Of a stretch of DNA of 64,000 nt, positions 34,220 through 43,791 are shown one piece after another (position 1 is the first letter of the stretch; every line of letters begins with the position of its first letter). The stretch is taken from NCBI GenBank assembly GCA_002254845.1, contig NKPT01000003.1:1-64000 (forward strand), in the 5' to 3' direction. The translations under genes were made by a program, and so were the position numbers. The notes below the pieces were generated by a model. That model made no database searches, was not told where the DNA came from, and saw nothing but the letters and a program-made list of their open reading frames with translations. The DNA comes from Chloracidobacterium sp. CP2_5A (GTDB taxonomy: Bacteria > Acidobacteriota > Blastocatellia > Chloracidobacteriales > Chloracidobacteriaceae).

Positions 34220-36067
34220 TTATCCGCCCGCTTCGCGGCGCTTTGTCACCAGCCGGTTGGCGGCCTGGCGCAGCGCGTCGGGGATGGATTTGCTCTTTGT
34301 GAGGTTGACGAGATCGCGGCTCTGCAACCGATTTAGAAACTGCATGCTGAAGTTGAGCGGGCAGCGCGCGTTGCGCGCGAGGTTGTGCATGATGGCGTAG
34401 TTGCTCACCCAGGCGCGGTTCATGGCGATGAGGCGTAGCACGTCTTCATTGATGCCCTTGATGTTGGCGATGGCTTCAATCTCCGCTTCGGAGATGCGCG
34501 GGTTCTTGACGACGGCCGTGCTGACCATGCGGTTTGAGTCGCGGATGAGAATGGCGCGCACGTCGCGCCCGCCCTTGAGCGCGGCGAAAATTCGCTCCTT
34601 GACCGACATCCGCGCCAGCGCCTGGTAGATGGAAAGGCGCTCCTGCAGCTCAGGGTCGGCGGATTCGCGCAGGTCAAGGCCTTCCTCGCCTTTGACCGCC
34701 GCCAGCATGGCTTCAAAATCGGCGTCAGCGTCGGCTTCGCTTGGCGCGGCATCTGAGAACGTTTGTCCCGTTTCGGCCTCGAAGCCGGACAACACGGACT
34801 GGAACTCCGCCTCGAAAGCCTCGTCCGACATCGGCGGCAAGTCCAGAACGGCCGCGAACTTCGCCGCGCGGGCCTTCTTTTCGCGGGCGATGCGCTCCGC
34901 GCCAAGCTCCTTTTCGAAAAACTCGGTTTTGACCTCGCGCGCCTTGCGGGTGGCTTCAAACGTGCTGGCCGGGTTGGCTAAAATCGCGTCGATGAGCGCC
35001 GGCAGCCGAATCAGGCGCTGTTGGTTAATCGTCACGGCTTCCAGCAGATAGCCGCTTGTGGATTGCTTGGCGAAGGCCAGCGCCGACTCGTCCGGCAGCG
35101 CCGGATGCGCCAGGAGCTGCTCGCCGAAGCGTTCCGGCAGGTCCGGTCGCAACAGCAGGTAGTGCAAAAGCTCTTCCGGCGCTTCCGGGTTCTGCGCCAC
35201 GGGCTGGAGCGCGTCGAAGTCCAGCGCCGCCAGCGAAGCCTGGGCCGCCTGGGCGATTTCGGCGTCGGCGTCGGCCGCTAGCAGCACCTGGGCGAAAAGC
35301 AGGTCTTCCGGGGCCAGCGGCAGCTTGCCCTGCGCAACCATCAGCTTCGCTGGGCGCGGGGCCTTGCCCTGCTGAATCATCGCCACTGGGGGCGACTTCG
35401 AGAGCTTGAGCGGCTTATCCGGCGGCGCTGGCGCCGGCGGCGCGGGAGGCGGCGAAGCCGGAGCCGGCGGCGCGTCCGCGAAGGCTTCTGGAACCAAGTC
35501 GGCGGCTGACTTGAGCGGCGCAGCCTCCGGCGGGGCGACCAGGGGGCGCTCGCCGGCGACTTGACGACGGCCGAACTCCTTTTCCAGAAACTCCGCCTTG
35601 ACCTCGCGCGCGCGACGCTCGGCCTCCGGCGTCCGGTGCGGATTGTGCAGAATCGCCTCAATCAGGCTGGGGCGCCGAATCAGGCGTTGTTGGTTGATGG
35701 TCAGGACCTCGATCACGCTGGCGTTTGTCGTCTTGAGCGCCAACTCCTCAACGGCGGCGTCGGGCGTGGCGCGGTTGAGCAGCACGGCTTCGGTTACGGC
35801 GGGATCGAGGTCGCTGGCGCACAGCAAGGCCAACACGGTCGCGTCGGCGCGGTCATCCCGCGCAATCGGCAGCACCACCGCCGGGTCCAACTTGCGAACC
35901 GAAGCGCGCGCCGCCGCGCGGATTTCCTCATCGCCATCCGTCGCGAGACAGGCAAACACCGCTAGGGCGTCATCCGGCGCGAGCGGCAGCAGTCCGTTGG
36001 CCGCGGCCAGCTTGGCCGGGCGCGGGGCGACTCCATTCCGAATGGCGTCAACGACAGGATGCGGCAT
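34220..36067 (-). CDS. Unknown protein with a duplicated HEAT-like domain
   Basis: A 615-residue cytoplasmic protein of unknown function. It contains two copies of an all-helical domain, residues 1-170 and about 210-385. Both copies have PRPAKLxxAxGxLPLAPxD near the start, a HEAT-like middle, and the shared block TINQQRLIRxPxLIxAIL followed by REVKxEFxEKExG. A proline/alanine linker separates the copies. The third part (about 440-615) is also helical (RDVRAILIRDSNRMVSTAVV, then KNPRISEAEIEAIANI) and ends in a basic tail. There is no signal peptide or membrane helix. It is divergent from the MscS gene. It may be an adaptor or scaffold. Confidence 0.8.
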   Translation of the reverse strand: MPHPVVDAIRNGVAPRPAKLAAANGLLPLAPDDALAVFACLATDGDEEIRAAARASVRKLDPAVVLPIARDDRADATVLALLCASDLDPAVTEAVLLNRATPDAAVEELALKTTNASVIEVLTINQQRLIRRPSLIEAILHNPHRTPEAERRAREVKAEFLEKEFGRRQVAGERPLVAPPEAAPLKSAADLVPEAFADAPPAPASPPPAPPAPAPPDKPLKLSKSPPVAMIQQGKAPRPAKLMVAQGKLPLAPEDLLFAQVLLAADADAEIAQAAQASLAALDFDALQPVAQNPEAPEELLHYLLLRPDLPERFGEQLLAHPALPDESALAFAKQSTSGYLLEAVTINQQRLIRLPALIDAILANPASTFEATRKAREVKTEFFEKELGAERIAREKKARAAKFAAVLDLPPMSDEAFEAEFQSVLSGFEAETGQTFSDAAPSEADADADFEAMLAAVKGEEGLDLRESADPELQERLSIYQALARMSVKERIFAALKGGRDVRAILIRDSNRMVSTAVVKNPRISEAEIEAIANIKGINEDVLRLIAMNRAWVSNYAIMHNLARNARCPLNFSMQFLNRLQSRDLVNLTKSKSIPDALRQAANRLVTKRREAGG

Positions 36068-36180
36068 AGTTTGCTATCAAGTGTCGGCAAGTTGCCAGCA
36101 AGCTATTTTTTGCCTTTGTCTAGCCAAAAGCAATAAAAAACCCCCACCGGCTCTGGGCAACGGAGCCTTAGCCTAAGCTT

Positions 36181-37878
36181 ATGACGAGTCGCGCCTTTTT
36201 CTCTTCGGTTGTTTGGGCGAGCGCCGTGGCGCTGGTCTGGCTCTTGGCGGCGCCCGCCAGGCAAGAGGCGGCCAGGCAAGAAGCGGAAAGCGGCGCGCCG
36301 GTGACGCTGGGCGGCGAGGTTGTCCTGCGCGTCCGCGCCCGTCTCAACGGCCTTTCGCCTCAGGAGCGCGCCGCGATTGTCGAGCGACGACTCATCGAGC
36401 TGGCGGCGACGCCGTTTCTCAACCTCGACGACCTGCGAGCGGTCGCCTACGACGAGACGACCGAGATCGTCGTCGGCAGCCGCGTCGTCACCGTCGTGAC
36501 GGAGGCCGACGCCGCCGCGGCCGGCGTCGAGCGGGCGGAGCTGGCGCGGCGCCACGCCGAGCGCATCAAGGCGGCGCTCCAGCGGGTCAGGCAAGCCGCT
36601 TCGTGGCGGGCGATCTTCACCGGGCTGCTGCTCTCGGCGCTAGCCACAATCGTTATTGTGGCCGCTTGGCGCGGTCTGGATGAACTCGTCGCGCGCCTCC
36701 GCCGCGCTTGGCAAGCGGCGGAGGTCTCGACGCCGCACTCCTCGCGCCTGCTCAGTCGGCTTGACGCGCTGGTGGGCGGTCGCCTGCGCGAAGCGCGGCT
36801 GACGGCGCTCAAGGCGATGCGGTTTCTGCTCCGGGCGACCATTGTCGTCGCCTACTTCCCGCTGATTTTCAGCTTTTTCCCAGCGACGCGCAGCTTGTCG
36901 CGCTCCTTTTGGGAAGCGGTTTTCGCGCCAGTCATCACGCTGTGGGGCGCCTTCATTCTCTACATTCCCAACCTGCTATTCATTCTCACCGTCGGCGCGC
37001 TGACCTGGCTGGCGATTCAAGTCGCTCGCTTGCTGGCGCTGGCCGTTGAGCGCAAGGTCATTGTCATTTCCGGGTTTGACCCGGAATGGGCGCGCCCGAC
37101 CTACAAGCTGGCGGCCATCTTCCTGATCGCGGGCGGCCTTATTGTCGCGTTTCCCTATGTGCCGGGGGTGGAATCGCCGGCGTTTCGGGGCGTCTCGATT
37201 TTTATTGGCGCGCTGTTTTCGCTAGCGTCTAGCTCGGCAATCGCCAATGTCGTGAGCGGCATCGTGCTGACCTACACGCGCGCCTTTCGCATCGGCGACC
37301 GCGTGCAGATTGGCGGCGTGACCGGAGACGTGGCGGAAAAAACGCTTTTCGTCACCCGCGTGGAAACCATCAAGCAGGAAGTCGTCTCAATCCCCAACGC
37401 CCAGGTGCTCAATGGCACAATTATCAACTATTCGACGCTGGCGCGCACGCGTGGCATCATCTTGCACACCACGGTCACGCTCGGCTATGAAACGCCTTGG
37501 CGGCGCGTTCACGAGCTGTTAGTGGCCGCGGCGAGCGCCACGCCCGGCATTCGCGCCGAGCCGCCCCCGTTCGTATGGCAGACGCGCCTGAATGATTTTC
37601 ATGTCTCGTACGAGCTCAACGCCTATGCCAATGACGCTTGGCTGATGCCTTATACTTACGCCGCCCTTCACGCAAATATTCGGGATAAGTTCGATGAGGC
37701 GGGCGTCGAGATCATGTCGCCGCATTTTACCTCGGTGCGGGATGGCAATCGGACGACCATCGCCCGCGACCGCATCCCGTCGGATTACCAGCCGCCGGCA
37801 TTTCAGGTGACGGTCAAGCCGAGCGAAGCGCCCGCGCCACCCGTCGAAGACGGCGGGATCACCCAGCCGCCACGCTAA
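36181..37878 (+). CDS. MscS-family mechanosensitive ion channel
   Basis: A 565-residue membrane protein. A signal peptide is followed by an extracytoplasmic region of about 110 residues, then five or so membrane helices (about 140-165, 215-235, 255-285, 315-335, 345-365). The MscS pore and beta domain begin at about 340: the pore-lining helix SLASSSAIANVVSGIVLTYT is followed by AFRIGDRVQIGGVTGDV, VETIKQEVVSIPNAQVLNGT and the C-terminal alpha/beta part. Such channels open under membrane tension to release solutes. The signal region carries a tandem duplication of five residues (ARQEA twice). It is 49 bp upstream of a cation/proton antiporter, a sensible osmotic or ionic pairing. Confidence 0.9.
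   Translation: MTSRAFFSSVVWASAVALVWLLAAPARQEAARQEAESGAPVTLGGEVVLRVRARLNGLSPQERAAIVERRLIELAATPFLNLDDLRAVAYDETTEIVVGSRVVTVVTEADAAAAGVERAELARRHAERIKAALQRVRQAASWRAIFTGLLLSALATIVIVAAWRGLDELVARLRRAWQAAEVSTPHSSRLLSRLDALVGGRLREARLTALKAMRFLLRATIVVAYFPLIFSFFPATRSLSRSFWEAVFAPVITLWGAFILYIPNLLFILTVGALTWLAIQVARLLALAVERKVIVISGFDPEWARPTYKLAAIFLIAGGLIVAFPYVPGVESPAFRGVSIFIGALFSLASSSAIANVVSGIVLTYTRAFRIGDRVQIGGVTGDVAEKTLFVTRVETIKQEVVSIPNAQVLNGTIINYSTLARTRGIILHTTVTLGYETPWRRVHELLVAAASATPGIRAEPPPFVWQTRLNDFHVSYELNAYANDAWLMPYTYAALHANIRDKFDEAGVEIMSPHFTSVRDGNRTTIARDRIPSDYQPPAFQVTVKPSEAPAPPVEDGGITQPPR
36256..36285 (+). repeat. 15-bp in-frame tandem duplication in the mscS-like gene
   Basis: GCCAGGCAAGAGGCG (36256-36270) and GCCAGGCAAGAAGCG (36271-36285) differ at one base. 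They encode a repeated ARQEA just after the signal peptide, where length variation is harmless. Confidence 0.85.
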
Positions 37879-37927
37879 GCCTTCAAGATAGAAACGCGCG
37901 GCCAAACCTGAAGCGAGTCAAGCCGCC

Positions 37928-39148
37928 ATGGACTTTCTGCCTGCCTGGTCACCAGCCTTCAACGCTATGACAGCCTTCGGGCTGCTCCTGATTCTGGGGG
38001 CGCTCGGCGGATACTTGGCGCATCGGCTTCCGTGGCTGCCGAGCATCACTGGCTTTATGCTCACCGGGCTGCTGTTCGGTCCGAGCGGACTCGCGCTGCT
38101 CGATGAGGAGACATTGGAGGAGTCGGGGATTCTGGTGGACATCGCCCTCGGCCTCATCCTGTATCGGCTTGGCCTATCGCTCAACATCGCGCTGCTCAAG
38201 GAGCGGCCGACGCTAGCCGTCGCCAGCCTGGCGGAAAGCGCTCTGACCTTTATCGCTATCATCGGCGCGCTGTGGATCGTCGGGTTTTCGATTGTCGTCG
38301 CGGCGCTGGTCGGGGCCATTGTCGTGTCGTCCTCGGCGGCAGTGCTCCTGCACGTCGCGCACGAAGTCAAAGCCGCCGGCGACGTCACCAACACAACCAA
38401 AGTGCTCGTAGCCGTCAACAACCTGATTTCGTTCGTCGCTTTTTCAGCCCTGCTGCCGCTGGCGCAGTATTCTTCCGCCAAGAGTTGGAGCGATATTTTG
38501 CTGCTTCCGACCTACCGCTTTTTCGGCTCAATCCTGCTGGGGTGCGCTATCGGCTTAGCGATCTATTTCCTCACGCACCAAACCCGCGACGCCGTGCAGT
38601 ATCGGCTGGCCTTCGTCATCGGCGCGGTGACGCTCACCATCGGGCTGGCGAAAGCCTTGAATCTCTCGGCGCTTTTCGCCCCGCTGGCGCTGGGCGTCGT
38701 CGTCAAGAATCTCGAGAAAGAAGACATGCTGTCGCAGATTGAGTTTGGCGAATCCTTCGAGCTGTTTTTCATCGTGCTGTTCGTATCCGCCGGCGCCAAC
38801 CTGCACTTTCATGAGCTGATCGCCCTGGCGCCGGCGGTGGGGCTGCTCGTCCTGGCGCGCAGTCTGGCGAAAATCGGCGGCGTGATGGCAGTGGCGGCCG
38901 CAACGCGGGAGCCGCTGGCGGCGGCGGCGGCGCGGGGGTTGCTCCTGATTCCGATGGCTGGGCTGGCGATTGGACTGACGCGGACGACCGCCGAACTCTT
39001 CCCGGACAAGTCCGTCAGCATCGCGGGGATTGTGCTCGGGGCTGTCGCGGTTTTTGAGACCATCGGCCCGCCGCTTGCCGGCTACGCTTTCAAGCTGTCT
39101 GGAGAAGCCGGGGCAGCGACCGCGGCGCGCGACAGCGCAGCCCGCTAA
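37928..39148 (+). CDS. CPA2-family cation:proton antiporter
   Basis: A 406-residue membrane protein of the Na+/H+ exchanger (KefB/CPA2) type with about 12 helices. Recognisable stretches are LLILGALGGYLAHRLPWLPS, TGLLFGPSGLALL near the start, and LFAPLALGVVVKNLEKED near the middle. It lacks the C-terminal TrkA-N domain of Kef potassium exporters, so it is probably a simple exchanger of Na+ or K+ for protons. The start is an ATG 49 bp after the MscS-like stop codon. The ion is not defined by sequence. Confidence 0.87.
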   Translation: MDFLPAWSPAFNAMTAFGLLLILGALGGYLAHRLPWLPSITGFMLTGLLFGPSGLALLDEETLEESGILVDIALGLILYRLGLSLNIALLKERPTLAVASLAESALTFIAIIGALWIVGFSIVVAALVGAIVVSSSAAVLLHVAHEVKAAGDVTNTTKVLVAVNNLISFVAFSALLPLAQYSSAKSWSDILLLPTYRFFGSILLGCAIGLAIYFLTHQTRDAVQYRLAFVIGAVTLTIGLAKALNLSALFAPLALGVVVKNLEKEDMLSQIEFGESFELFFIVLFVSAGANLHFHELIALAPAVGLLVLARSLAKIGGVMAVAAATREPLAAAAARGLLLIPMAGLAIGLTRTTAELFPDKSVSIAGIVLGAVAVFETIGPPLAGYAFKLSGEAGAATAARDSAAR

Positions 39149-39246
39149 GCGCGCTTTTCACGCCGGCGGCGCGATGTTAGGGACGCCGCGAAGCCGCGCC
39201 GCCCAGCCTTAGCCCGCTTCGGGAGCGACGGCTTCGGGTTGAGCCC

Positions 39247-40062
39247 CTAGCCATTGACCAGCTCGCGCGCCCGCTCGGCGGCGCGCACCACAGCTTTGAT
39301 CAGCGTGACCCGCAGCTTGCCCTCTTCGAGTTCGAGCAGCCCATCCACCGTACACCCGGCTGGGGTCGTCACGCTGTCCTTGAGCAGCGCCGGGTGCTGT
39401 CCGGTCTCCAGCGCCAGCTTAGCCGCGCCCAGCATGGTTTGGGCCGCGAGCAGCGTCGAAATGTCGCGCGGGATGCCAAGCTTGACGCCCGCTTCGGAAA
39501 GGGCTTCAAGGACAACGTAGATGTAAGCCGGGCCGCTCCCCGACAAGCCCGTGACGGCATCCATGAGTTTTTCTTCAAGGAAGGCCGTCCGCCCGACGGC
39601 GCTGAAAATTTCCTCGGCCAGGCGCTGGTGTTCCGGCGTCGCTCGCCGCCCCGCGCACAGCACCGACATGCCTTCGTTGAGGAGCGCCGGCGTGTTGGGC
39701 ATGACGCGGATGACCGCCGCCGGAAACGGCAGGCGGTCCTCGATATAGGACGTGCTGACCGACGCGGCGACGCTGATAAAAAGCTGCGCGGCGGAAACCG
39801 CCGGGGCGATGCTTTCCAGCACCGCGGTCATGTTCTGCGGCTTGACGGCCAAAATGACGATGTCGCGTCCGGCGACCGCGGCCGCGTTGTCGGTCGTGAC
39901 CGGGATGCCAAGCCGCAAATCCACCCGCGTCAGCGAGGACTGGCGGGCGACGGAGCCGATGAGATTCGCTCGTTCCACGTCGGCCCGGCGCGCGAGGCCG
40001 GAAACCAAGGCCTCGCCCAGCTTGCCGACGCCCAGAATGGCGATTTTTTTGTCGTAGAGCAT
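39247..40062 (-). CDS. proC: Pyrroline-5-carboxylate reductase
   Basis: A 271-residue enzyme catalysing the last step of proline synthesis, the NAD(P)H-dependent reduction of pyrroline-5-carboxylate. The N-terminal Rossmann motif is IAILGVGKLGEALVSGL. The family motifs VILAVKPQNM, VIRVMPNTPALLNEGMSVLC and the C-terminal dimerisation signature GLSGSGPAYIYVVLEAL with TTPAGCTVDGLLELE are all present. ATG 40062 is used; a TTG four codons upstream is possible. The length is normal. It converges on the antiporter gene. Confidence 0.95.
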   Translation of the reverse strand: MLYDKKIAILGVGKLGEALVSGLARRADVERANLIGSVARQSSLTRVDLRLGIPVTTDNAAAVAGRDIVILAVKPQNMTAVLESIAPAVSAAQLFISVAASVSTSYIEDRLPFPAAVIRVMPNTPALLNEGMSVLCAGRRATPEHQRLAEEIFSAVGRTAFLEEKLMDAVTGLSGSGPAYIYVVLEALSEAGVKLGIPRDISTLLAAQTMLGAAKLALETGQHPALLKDSVTTPAGCTVDGLLELEEGKLRVTLIKAVVRAAERARELVNG

Positions 40063-40306
40063 GTCCAAGCGCAATCCAGTCTGAAAAGTTAGCGTCCAGA
40101 AAGTTAGCGTCCAGCGGCCCGCCGGCAGGCAAGCCAGGGAGGATTCGCTAACGAAAGCCGGCCGCCCGTTCAGTGACAGGCGGCGGCGAGTTCACATACC
40201 ATGTCGTGTCGGAGATGTGAAATCTTCCGCTGGCCGGACGCGCGACCGGCAGTCGCGGTTGCCGGCGGGCGCGCCTTTGGCCGCTGCCAGACAAGGAGTT
40301 ATTGGT

Positions 40307-41074
40307 ATGGATGCGGATGTCGCCCGAACGCTAGTTACCGCGCATCGGTGGCACCACGACTTTGAAGTAGTGACTGGAATTCGAACGCATGGAGCGTACA
40401 ACCCGGAGGGCCTCTGGCAAGCCTTGGCACTGCCGGAAGACCTGACCGGGCTGCGTGTGGCGGACGTGGGAGCTTCAAATGGCTATTTCGCTTTCATGGC
40501 GCGCGAGCGGGGCGCGAGCGTCACGGCGTTTGATTACCGCCACCAGGACAACTCCGGCTTCGCTTTGCTGTCGTTGATCCGGGGCGTGGAGATTCCCCAT
40601 CATCAATTCAATGTTCTTGACTTGTCGCCTGAAGCATACGGGCAGTTTGACATCGTGCTGGCGCTGGGGCTGCTCTACCACGCGGCGGATCCCTATCGGG
40701 CGCTCTCCAATTGCGCGGGCTTGTCGGCTCATCGGCTTCTGGTCGAGTCCTACTGCATTGATCACTTGCTGCCGGAGGCGCTGCGCGCCGAGCCGGTCAT
40801 GCGCTTTTTGCCCGACCCGGAGCGGTTTCGAGACCAGGGTCAGCCGAACCGCGACCCCAGCAACTTCTGGGGCTTTTCTTCCGCCTGCTTGAAGGCAATG
40901 GTCGAGGATGTCGGCTTCGCCGTTGACCGGCTGCAGGTCAGCGGGGATCGGGTCTTGCTTGACGCTCGCCGAGTCGGCGGCCAGGAGCGCCGCCAGATGC
41001 TCGCTTATCAGCTCATTGAGCGGCTTCCGCTCGCGGGCGATCCGCTGGAGCCAGCGTCCTGGACCATTTTTTAG
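40307..41074 (+). CDS. CmoB-like class I SAM methyltransferase (DUF1698-related)
   Basis: A 255-residue methyltransferase. The start at ATG 40307 has AAGGAG eight bases upstream. SAM motif I is VADVGASNGYFAFMARERGA, strand 2 ends in FDYR, and the central motif is FDIVLALGLLYHAADPYRAL, which resembles CmoB and related DUF1698 proteins. True CmoB makes 5-carboxymethoxyuridine in tRNA from carboxy-SAM and is longer, with extra N-terminal sequence. This protein may act on a lipid, glycan or tRNA; the substrate is unknown. It is divergent from proC and 47 bp upstream of an ABC permease gene. Confidence 0.75.
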   Translation: MDADVARTLVTAHRWHHDFEVVTGIRTHGAYNPEGLWQALALPEDLTGLRVADVGASNGYFAFMARERGASVTAFDYRHQDNSGFALLSLIRGVEIPHHQFNVLDLSPEAYGQFDIVLALGLLYHAADPYRALSNCAGLSAHRLLVESYCIDHLLPEALRAEPVMRFLPDPERFRDQGQPNRDPSNFWGFSSACLKAMVEDVGFAVDRLQVSGDRVLLDARRVGGQERRQMLAYQLIERLPLAGDPLEPASWTIF

Positions 41075-41121
41075 GATCATTTTTAGCCCTGGCCAGCTCC
41101 TGATCTGGTGATGTTCATCTT

Positions 41122-43659
41122 ATGATGTTCGCCTTCCGCATGCTTTGGCGCGAGCTGCGCGCAATGTGGCGTCAGATGGCGTTTTTCTTTCTCTGCCTCG
41201 CCGTCGGCGCGGGGCTGATCATCGCGCTGCGCTCGGCGACGCAAAACCTGCGCGTGACGCTTGCCAAGCAGTCGCGCAACTTTCTGGCGGCCGACGTTCA
41301 GATTAGCGGCGCCTACCCGGCGCTCCAGGCGGCGCGCGCCAAAATAGACGAATGCCTGAATGAATTTCCGGGTATCGAGCGAACGGACATTGTCGAGGTT
41401 ACGACCGGCGTCATCGCGGTCGGACGCGACAACGCGACGCGGGCCGTTGTCCGCGCCATAGACCCTGCCTATACGCGCTTCCGCCCGCTCCAGCTTGTTG
41501 AGCGCGACTACGCCGACAGCCTGCTTTCCGGTCAGGGCGCGATTGTCACCCAGAGCGTCGCCGACCAGCTCCAGTTGAGTGACGGCAGTCAGGTCAAAAT
41601 TGGCAGCGAAATCTTCACGATGCGGGGCACGGTGAGGCGGGAAGGCGGACAGGAGTCCCCGTTTGCCGCCACGGGGGTTCTTCTCGTCACGCTGCCCGAC
41701 CTCAAAAAGACAGGACTGCTGGCAACCGGCTCGACCGGTCGCCTCTCCATCAAGCTGCTGGTGGGCGACGACCCGCGGCGGGCGGAAGCCGTGGCTCAGG
41801 CCCTGCGCTCAACGCTGGCAACGGCTGGCTACGCCCCGCTGATTGAAACGGCGCGCGACCGGCAAGCCCAGTCCACGATTGGACTTGGGCAGGCCGAAGG
41901 CTTTTTCGGACTGGTCGGGCTGGCTGTCACCATGCTGGGGGGCATCGGCATTGCCAGCGTCACGCAGACATTTATTCGGCAGCGCATCCGCGCCATTGCC
42001 ATTCTGAAGTGCCTGGGGGCGAGCAATGGCGCGATCCTCGGCGTGTATATCGCTCAGATGGGGCTGCTGGGCTTGGCGGGCGGCGCGTTTGGATGGGCGT
42101 TGGCCAAGCTTGCGCAATGGCGCGTTGGCCCGCTGATTGCCGCCCGCTTTCCATTTCCCATCGAGTTCGCGCTGACTTGGTCGGCGATTGGCCAAGGGCT
42201 GGCGGCGGGCGTCGCCGTGGCGCTGGCCTTTTCAGCGACGCCGCTGCTGGGCGTCCGCCAAGTCAAGCCAAGCGCGCTGATCCGGAGCCGGATTGACGGC
42301 GCGCCCCTGCCTTGGCGGCTGGCGCTGGCTGTCGGGGCCGGCAGCGCCGCCGCGCTCTTCGGGCTGTTTGTATGGCAGGCTGGGTCAGCCAAGCTGGGAC
42401 AGGTGATGTTCATTGGGCTGGCCGCGGTGATGATCGCGCTCTACGGCGCGAGCGTCGCGCTGCTACGCTCCGCGACGCTGGGGCGGCGCATCCCTGTCTT
42501 CGCCCTGCGCTATGGGCTGGCCGCCCTGCGGCGGCCGGGCAACCAAACCCTGGCCGTGACGCTCACGGTTGGGCTTGGGCTGTTTTTCACGCTTACCGTT
42601 CGCTTGCTCGACCGCAACCTTCTGGCCGGACTCGATCTCGCGGCGGCGGAAAACCTACCTAACTTATTGTTATTCAATGTCTTACCATCCCAGGTCGAAG
42701 CCGCGCGCCAGCTTGTTCAGCGCCGCCTCTCGGTCGAGCCAACCTTCATTCCGATTGTTTCAGCGCGGCTGACCGCCCTCAACGGACAGCGGATTGACTT
42801 CGCCGCCATCCGCGACGAAGGGCGGCGGGCGGCGCTCGACCGCGAGTTCCGCGTCACGTATCGCCCGAACCTCGATCCGGGCGAGAAAGTGATCGCCGGG
42901 GAATGGTGGGACGGAACGCCGGCGCCGCGGCTTGAGGTCTCGCTTGACAGCTTCGTGCAGCGCAACTTGGGCGCGCAGGTCGGCGACACGGTAACGCTCG
43001 ACATTCAGGGACGCGAAATTGTTGGCGTCATTCGGAGCGTCCGCCAGCTTGAGTTCCGGCGCTTGCGACAAGCCTTTGCCATCGTCGCTCGCCCGGGCGT
43101 TCTGGAGCAGGCTCCCCAAACGCTGATTGGCGCGGTCAAGGTTGACGGGGGCGATCTCGCCCCGGAAGCCGTCGCCCCACTGCGGCTTGATCTCATTCGC
43201 GCCTGCCCAAACGTCTCGCTCAGCCTGGCGGGCGATTTTCTCAAGACCGTTCGGGAAATCATCGGCGGGCTACAGACGGCATTCGCCGTGGTTGGGTCCG
43301 CGGTGTTGTTGAGCGGGATCGGCATGCTGGTCGGGGCGATGGCGATGACGCGCTACCAGCGGCAGTATGAGACCGCCCTGCTCAAGACGCTTGGCGCGCG
43401 CTCCTGGACGCTGATCGGCCTGATTCTGGTCGAGTATGGCGCGCTGGGAACGCTCGCCGCCCTCATCGGCGGCGGCGGCGCGCTTGGCGCGAGCTGGTAC
43501 GTGACCGTTTACGTTCTGCGCCTTGAATGGCTTCCTTTCTGGGGCGACTGGCTGATCGGCACTGGCGCGACCATTGGTCTCGTGGCCCTGGTCGGCAGTC
43601 TGGCCAGTTGGGATATCCTCCATAAGAAGCCGCTGGGCGCGCTGCGCGGCGGGGATTGA
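41122..43659 (+). CDS. FtsX-like ABC transporter permease (YbbP-type)
   Basis: An 845-residue permease with the YbbP plan: one N-terminal helix (about 15-38) and a large extracytoplasmic domain. Three helices with the first FtsX core follow (about 255-400), then a central helix pair, a second extracytoplasmic domain and a final FtsX core of three helices (about 710-830). YbbP-like proteins work with a YbbA-type ATPase in extracting or trafficking lipids or lipoproteins. No ATPase gene adjoins it, and the upstream neighbour is a methyltransferase, so the ATPase must be elsewhere. The membrane plan is clear; the substrate is not. Confidence 0.87.
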   Translation: MMFAFRMLWRELRAMWRQMAFFFLCLAVGAGLIIALRSATQNLRVTLAKQSRNFLAADVQISGAYPALQAARAKIDECLNEFPGIERTDIVEVTTGVIAVGRDNATRAVVRAIDPAYTRFRPLQLVERDYADSLLSGQGAIVTQSVADQLQLSDGSQVKIGSEIFTMRGTVRREGGQESPFAATGVLLVTLPDLKKTGLLATGSTGRLSIKLLVGDDPRRAEAVAQALRSTLATAGYAPLIETARDRQAQSTIGLGQAEGFFGLVGLAVTMLGGIGIASVTQTFIRQRIRAIAILKCLGASNGAILGVYIAQMGLLGLAGGAFGWALAKLAQWRVGPLIAARFPFPIEFALTWSAIGQGLAAGVAVALAFSATPLLGVRQVKPSALIRSRIDGAPLPWRLALAVGAGSAAALFGLFVWQAGSAKLGQVMFIGLAAVMIALYGASVALLRSATLGRRIPVFALRYGLAALRRPGNQTLAVTLTVGLGLFFTLTVRLLDRNLLAGLDLAAAENLPNLLLFNVLPSQVEAARQLVQRRLSVEPTFIPIVSARLTALNGQRIDFAAIRDEGRRAALDREFRVTYRPNLDPGEKVIAGEWWDGTPAPRLEVSLDSFVQRNLGAQVGDTVTLDIQGREIVGVIRSVRQLEFRRLRQAFAIVARPGVLEQAPQTLIGAVKVDGGDLAPEAVAPLRLDLIRACPNVSLSLAGDFLKTVREIIGGLQTAFAVVGSAVLLSGIGMLVGAMAMTRYQRQYETALLKTLGARSWTLIGLILVEYGALGTLAALIGGGGALGASWYVTVYVLRLEWLPFWGDWLIGTGATIGLVALVGSLASWDILHKKPLGALRGGD

Positions 43660-43701
43660 CGCCTTGTCGCGCGGCTGGCGCAGCGCATCATCTCGCTTGG
43701 A

Positions 43702-43730
43702 TTGGGATAAAGCCGAAAACGCGCTAGAAT
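43702..43730 (+). promoter_or_regulatory. Sigma-70-type promoter for the APC transporter operon
   Basis: TTGGGA (43702-43707) and TAGAAT (43725-43730) with a 17-bp spacer. The -10 overlaps the ATG at 43729, so if this promoter is real the longer reading starting there cannot be translated, and ATG 43792 is the start. Confidence 0.5.
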
Positions 43731-43791
43731 GCCGTTCCGGAGCGGAGCGGATATTGGCGACGCGATCGCCTGCCCGGGCCGAAAAAGCTTC

